A DNA stretch of 64,000 bases from Camellia lanceoleosa (Eukaryota; Streptophyta; Magnoliopsida; Ericales; Theaceae): assembly GCA_025200525.1 (NCBI GenBank), contig CM045759.1, forward strand, positions 4,712,001 through 4,776,000. The letters are read 5' to 3'. Position 1 is the first letter of the stretch. Every line of letters starts with the position of its first letter. Below are positions 58,914 to 64,000 of this stretch, one piece after another. The notes beneath the pieces were generated by a model that was given only the letters and a program-made list of their open reading frames with translations, did not search any database and was not told the DNA's origin. The translations under genes were made by a program, and so were the position numbers.

Positions 58914-59285
58914 TGTTAGGATTAAGGACTCTCAGAAATTAATCACACAAAAAAGAGACAAGATATTTACGTGGTTCGGCAATAGCTTACGTTCACGGGA
59001 GAGATATCAACTATAAAATTTTTTCAAAGGGAGTTTACAACACTCATATCTCATTCTCTCTCTCTCTCTCTATAGCACTCTCACTCATAGATTACACTAA
59101 GTGTTTTTCTTTCACTTTCAGATGATCTAACTTAGCTCACCTCTTCCCATTTTATACACAAATAGGAGGGAACAAAGTCAAGGAAGAGGAGTAATTGGGA
59201 GGGCTTCCAGCTACCATCTCCCCTCCTACTTCTTGATTAGGAGAGCCAACCTCCAACTACCCCTCCATGTGGGCCGGTGCCAACA
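58914..59285 (-). repeat. 3' LTR of the second copia element
   Basis: TGTTAGGATTAAGGACTCTC to GGTGCCAACA, 372 bp. It shares ATTTACGTGGTTCGGCAATA and the GAGAGATATCAACTATA block with the first copia's LTR. Confidence 0.88.
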
Positions 59286-59300
59286 ATTCTCTCCCTTTAC

Positions 59301-60524
59301 CACTACAAAAAAAATCATTTTTGGCGACTAAAATTACAATTTTCGTCGCTAAAAGTACTAGAATTGGCGACTAAAATGAAATTAGTCGCCAAAACTGATC
59401 ACTTTTGCCGACTAAACTAGTTTAGTCGCCAAATGCATACCTATTGGCGACTACAAGCAATTTGGTAGCCAAAAGTAGGGGTTTTGCCGACTAAAATTCA
59501 ATTTAGTCGCCAAAAGTGGAGATTTTTGGCTACTAAAAAAATTTAGTAGCTAAAAGGTGGAGTTTTGGCGACTAAAACTCACTTTAGTCGCCAAAAGTGC
59601 TGTTTTTGGCTACTAAAAAAAATTTAGTAGCTAATAGGGTGTGTTTTGGCGACTAACAGTCACTTTAGTCGGCAAAAGTGCTGTTTTTGGCTACTAAAAA
59701 AATATTAGTAGCTAATAGGTGGGGTTTTCGCGACTAAATCTGATTTTAGTCGCCAAAAGTGGCTGTTTTTGGCTACTAAACAAATATTAGTAGCTAATAG
59801 GTGGGGTTTTCGCGACTAAATCTGATTTTAGTCGCCAAAAGTGTCTGTTTTTGGCTACTAAACAAATATTAGTAGCTAATAGGTGGGGTTTTCGCGACTA
59901 AATCTGATTTTAGTCACCAAAAGTGCCAAAAAAAAATTTTTAGTAAATAATTTATTTTTTAAATAATTATATTGAATTAAAATAATTATATTTGTATATA
60001 TTATTTTGTATTAATACCGGTTAATATACTATATAAATAATATATATTGCATATATATTCATGTGAACTTGTTGTGGCATAGTGGAGGGGGTGTGTTGCA
60101 AAAAGGCGTGTGGGCGTGTGGTTGGGTTGGTTCGAAACTCAGGAGAAGCAAAAAAAAGTGAGTTTTTTTTTTTCGGAATAACACCTTTGGCGACTAAAAT
60201 ATTAGTCGCCAAAAGCCTTGATTTTGGCGACTAAGCCGTTTAGTCGGCGTTTGAGTGAGTATTGGCGACTAAAGTTTAGTCGGTAAATGTATTATTTTCC
60301 AAAGTGAAAAACACTATTGGCGACTAATTTATTAGTCGGTAAAAACCCATTTTTGGCGACTAAAAAAGGTTTAGTCGCCAATACCCTCCGCCGACCACAA
60401 ATACGCGACAACTATGGCGACTAAAAAATTTTGTCGGTAAAAGTCAAAACCAGGCTTTCGGCGACTAAAAACAGACTTTTGGCGACTAAAAATTTAGTCG
60501 CCAAAAGTCATTTTTCTTGTAGTG
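59301..60524. mobile_element. non-autonomous CACTA element D, 1.2 kb, inside the copia
   Basis: The left end is CACTACAAAAAAAATCATTT; the right end, inward, is CACTACAAGAAAAATGACTT. Both run into TTGGCGACTAAA. The 3 bp TAC flanks both sides (59298-59300 and 60525-60527). It interrupts the copia polypurine region; the sequence resumes at CGCTCATATGGATAACTGAC, as in the other copy (47029 on). Most of the element is made of TTTTGGCGACTAAA and TTTAGTCGCCAAAA words in both orientations, plus a TTTTGGCTACTAAA/TTTAGTAGC variant. An 82-83 bp tandem unit repeats three times (about 59721, 59803, 59885). There is no coding frame. Confidence 0.92.
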
Positions 60525-60549
60525 TACGCTCATATGGATAACTGACTTC

Positions 60550-62400
60550 TCACTTGAAGTCCATCCCGGTCAGATTCTTGCAAACTTTCAGTTTGTCTCT
60601 GATAACAACCTTAGTCATCATGTCAGAAGCATTCTTGTCCGTGTGAATCTTCACTAGCTTCGTCAACTGCTTTTCCATCACTTCTCGTATACAATGATAC
60701 CAGGCATCAATGTGCTTTGTAAGTGAATGGTACATGAAATTCTTGCTCAGATCAATTGCACTCTGGCTATCACAATGTATCTTGTACTCTTCCTGCTATA
60801 GACCCAATTCTTAGAGAAATCGCTTTAACCACAACATTTCCTTTCCAGCATCTGCGGCAGCAATGTACTCTGCCTCTGTTGTAGATAAAGAAACACACTT
60901 TTGTAGTTTGGACTGCCATGACACAGCTCCCCCTGCAAAGGTGATGCAGACTTTCTACTATCAAGATCACCCACCATATCAGCATCTGTAAAACCCTCCA
61001 AATTTGGTTTAGCTCTTCCAAAACATAGATACATCTTTGAAGTTCCCTTCAAGTATCGAAAAATCCATTTGACTGCCTTCCAATGTTCCTTTCCTGGATT
61101 GGCGAGGAATCTGCTCATAATACCAACTGCGTGAGCTGTATCTTGCCGAGTACACACCATTGCATACATCAAACTTCCTACTACGGAAGAATAAGGGATT
61201 GCCTCCATTTCTTTCCTTTTAGAGATGGTCGTGGGATATGAACGTTTTGTCACCTTGAAATGTTGGCCAGTGGTGTGTTGACTGGCTTGACATCTTTCAT
61301 GTTGAACCTTTTAATCACCCGTTCAACATATTTCTCCTGTGACAGCCATATCTTCTTGGCTTTCCTGTCACAAACAATCTTCATGCCCAAAATTTGCTGT
61401 GCTGGGCCTAAATTCTTCATGTCAAAATACAGCGACAAGTCCTTTTTCAACTTATTGATCATAGCAGTATCCTGTCCGATGATCAGCATATCATTGACAT
61501 ATAACAGTAAGATGATGAAGTTTTCATCTGAAAACCTTCGGAAATATACACACTAGTCTGCTACGTTCTTATGTACTCGTGATCTACCATGAATGAATCA
61601 AACTTCTTATACCATTGTCTCGGCACCTGCTTCAGGCCATAGAGACTCTTCTTCAGTTTGCAGACTAGATTTTCTTTTCCTTTAACTTCAAATCCTTCTA
61701 GTTGCTCCATATAGATCTCTTCCTCCAAGTCACCATGGAGAAAGACAGTCTTGACATCCATCTGTTCTACCTCTAGATTCAAGTGAGCTTTTAGTCTCAG
61801 AGCTACTCGAATGGAAGTCATCTTTACAACTAGAGAGAAGATCTCATCAAAATCAATTCTCTTATTTTGTCCAAAAACTTTGACCACCAAATGAGCTTTA
61901 TGCTCTAGTAGTTTACCGTTGCCATCTTTCTTCAACTTATACACCCATTTGTTCTTCAAGGCTCTCTTGCCTCTTGGAAGTGGAACAAGCTTATATGTGT
62001 GGTTCTTCTGCAAAGAACTCATCTCCTCCTTCATGGCTTGCATGCAACAGTCTTTTTCTGTATGACCCTTTGCTTCGAAAAAACTCTCGGGCTTCCCCTT
62101 ATCAGTAATCAGAATATATTGAGAAGCCGGATATTTGGTTGATGGCACGATAACTCTTTCAGATCTCCGCAACTGAGGCCAGTTGCCTCTGGTTGAGGGG
62201 TTGCTTCCCTTACTCAACACCCTCTTCATCCGGGTTTTCATAATTTTTGGCATAGGATCCTGCAACTCTGGCATTTCTTGTTGCACATCATTACATCTAG
62301 CATTTTGTGATGGCTCAGGAGATCGGAACAAGTCTGGAGTGATGACATCTCTAGACTTTGCAGACTTCTCAAAATCTGCTACTGTCTAGTCTTCTTGGAA
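60550..62400 (-). pseudogene. pol: second copia: reverse transcriptase and RNase H
   Basis: RT (62331-61561): WVYKLKKDGNGKLLEHKAHL, MDVKTVFLHGDLEEEIYMEQ, SLYGLKQVPRQWYKKFDSF. The catalytic motif reads YVNDM: the first Asp codon is AAT at 61493-61495, which would abolish polymerase activity. The following segments 61489-61250 and 61253-60825 are open in different frames (MLIIGQDTAMINKLKKDL; MYAMVCTRQDTAHAVGIMS). RNase H ends at 60550 with GMDFK, as in the first copy, and has frameshifts near 60950 and a stop near 60797. Confidence 0.87.
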
Positions 62401-63654
62401 CACAACATTTCTGCTCCTGAACATCTTCTTGTTCACTGGGTCCCACAACTTGTACCCAAATGCTGCATCTGAATAACCGATAAATATGCATGGAGTGGAC
62501 TTGTCATCAAGTTTCTATCTGTTTTCCTTGGAGATGTGTGCAAATGCCTTATACTCGAAGACTCTCAAGTGAGAATATGATACCTTTCTTCTAGACCAGA
62601 CTTCTTTAGGTATCGTAAAATTCAGTGGGACTTCAGGCGACCTGTTGATGAGATAACAGGCTGTACGGGCGGCTTCAGCCCAGAATGACTTTGGCAACTT
62701 TGCCATTCTGAGCATGCATCTGACTCTTTCAACAATAGTGCGGTTCATCCTCTCTGTAACACTATTGTGATGTGGGGTACTGGAAACTGTTGTCTCGTGC
62801 CGGATACCTCTGTTGGCATAAGATGCTTTAAAAATATTAGAAGTGCATTCGCCTCCATTGTCTATACGAAGACACTTCAATTTAGTTTCGGACTCTTTTT
62901 CCAACATTGCATGGAACTCCTGAAAGTGATGAAATACCTCGTCATTCGTCTTTAGAAAATACACCCACAACTTCCTTGATGCATCATCAATGAAAGTCAG
63001 AAAATACTTACGGCCGCCAAGTGACTCCACTTCGATTAGACTAGAAACATTCGAGTATACCATACTGAGCACTTATGTTTTCCTCATGCTCGTTGAACTA
63101 AATGATACTCGATGTTGCTTGCCATAAAGGCAATGATCATACGGCTTTAGGGCACTCCCTTTGGATAAGGGTATCTTGGATTGCTTTGCCAACAGATGCA
63201 ATCTCTTCTCACTTATGTGAGCCAGTCTTATGTGTCATAAGTCCGGTGACTCCTTGTCTTTTGCTGCATTAAGACTTCCTAGACAGATCTTCATTTGAGT
63301 CTTGTACAGTGTTGAAGACATCTTTTCTCTGGCGATTGTCAAAGCTCTTTCTGTCAGCTTCCGATGGCCATTTCCGAATGTACTTGTATAGCCCTGTCGG
63401 TCTAGGGAGCTTCTGGAGATAAGATTGAGGCGCAAATCTGGAACATGCCTCACCTATTTGAGAACCAGCTTGTGTCCGACATTAGTCTGAATACTAATGT
63501 CTCCAATTCTCACAATCTTCGAATAGATAGAATTCCCCATTCGAACAGTGCCAAAATCTCCAACGTTGTCTAAGCTGAAGAGTTCTCTGTGGGAAATGGC
63601 GTGATAAGATGCAACTGTGTCTACCACCCACTCTGTATAGTTGTGGTCAGCCAC
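62401..63654 (-). pseudogene. pol: second copia: protease and integrase
   Basis: The protease region has VVDTVASYHAISHRELF (63654-63600), keeping the catalytic Asp. Integrase: SLGGRKYFLTFIDDASRKLW, RIDNGGECTSNIF and SVTERMNRTIVERVRCML (63072-62515 open). Stops lie near 62395, 63072 and 63235. The Trp before the protease motif, lost in the first copy, is present here. Confidence 0.85.
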
Positions 63655-64000
63655 GTGAAGGCAATCCTCCTCTTCACCAACTACAAGAAGTATTTCATTA
63701 GTTGTTGTGGTTGTCCTGTTCTCATCTTCCTTTGACTTATTGCTTTGGCCTTTATCTTTCCGACTTGGGCAGTTCCTTTTTGTGGGACCTTCCTAGCCAT
63801 AGTGAAAGCAAGTGAAGCTAGAGTTACCTTGACTTTTACTGTCTCTGGATTTACTCCTGTTGTTTCATCTGCCTCTACTCTTGTTTCTTCCTTTGCCTCT
63901 TCCTCTACCTCTATCTCTGCCTCTATCTTCTGTGACAAGAGCATGAGACTAATTACCTCCCATGTCTTTCCTCCTTGTCTCTTCATTGTACATGACGTCT
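63655..64000 (-). pseudogene. gag: second copia: gag C-terminus with destroyed zinc knuckle
   Basis: In the frame matching the first copy, the CCHC knuckle at about 63765-63815 reads CFHYG, stop, EGPTKRNC: second Cys to Tyr, Gln to stop, His to Pro. Nucleic-acid binding would be lost. The 101-codon open frame at 63681-63986 is a shifted reading of this region and is not a separate gene. Basic SKSR/RGR repeats upstream continue past the window edge. Confidence 0.8.

Larger units (their letters stand above)
58914..64000 (-). mobile_element. second Tork-type copia element, runs off the window
   Basis: Same family as 46623-52043: 3' LTR at 58914-59285, then (after a CACTA insertion) RNase H, RT, integrase, protease and part of gag up to the window edge, all on the minus strand. 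More decayed than the first copy. The 5' LTR and target duplication are outside the window. Confidence 0.9.

Noticed and set aside
63681..63986. 101-codon minus-strand frame as a separate gene
   Set aside because: It is a shifted frame of the copia gag tail, whose zinc-knuckle frame is broken.

Overview
The window is nuclear DNA from a flowering plant, probably a woody eudicot. It is AT-rich, has spliced gene fragments with GT-AG introns, and carries plant-type Ty1-copia, Tat/Ogre-type Ty3-gypsy, CACTA and hAT elements, MITEs and a LINE fragment. Most of the 64 kb is nested transposable elements. I see no intact host gene, no tRNA or rRNA gene and no prokaryotic feature.

Layout. 1-3.6 kb: low-coding DNA with a promoter-like stretch, four related hairpin repeats and a 31/83 bp tandem-repeat array. 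3.6-6.7 kb: the 5' part of a minus-strand gypsy element (gag, tRNA-Arg primer site, 1.1 kb LTR) with no pol. 6.7-12 kb: AT-rich DNA with a TIR element, two hAT-like elements with clear 8 bp target duplications and a 25 bp minisatellite. 12.0-13.6 kb: a copia fragment interrupted by a CACTA terminus. 13.6-20.3 kb: DNA beginning at that terminus and carrying spliced fragments of two unrelated host genes, a protein disulfide isomerase (PDI) and the ARM-repeat/BTB protein ARIA. 20.3-27.4 kb: a tandem duplication whose second copy is split by a 6.2 kb CACTA element carrying the last exon of a CCCH zinc-finger gene. 27.4-28.7 kb: another CACTA-like terminus followed by a gene-5'-end-like segment.

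28.7-38.8 kb: a 5'-truncated copia element on the plus strand whose 3' LTR is split by a young 6.9 kb non-coding LTR element (LARD). 39.95-45.6 kb: a related LTR fragment containing a 4.4 kb solo LTR with a perfect 5 bp target duplication. 46.6-52.0 kb: a complete but dead minus-strand Tork-type copia element. 53.9-56.5 kb: two exons of an ankyrin-repeat gene with MITEs in the intron. 58.4-64 kb: a LINE tail, then a second copia of the same family, interrupted beside its 3' LTR by a 1.2 kb non-autonomous CACTA element. It runs off the window.

The most notable content is the run of CACTA-type termini next to host-gene fragments that keep their introns (13.6-28 kb). This looks like repeated transduplication (Pack-CACTA behaviour). 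The nesting gives a relative order of insertions. All protein identities are from motif recognition by eye; no searches were run.
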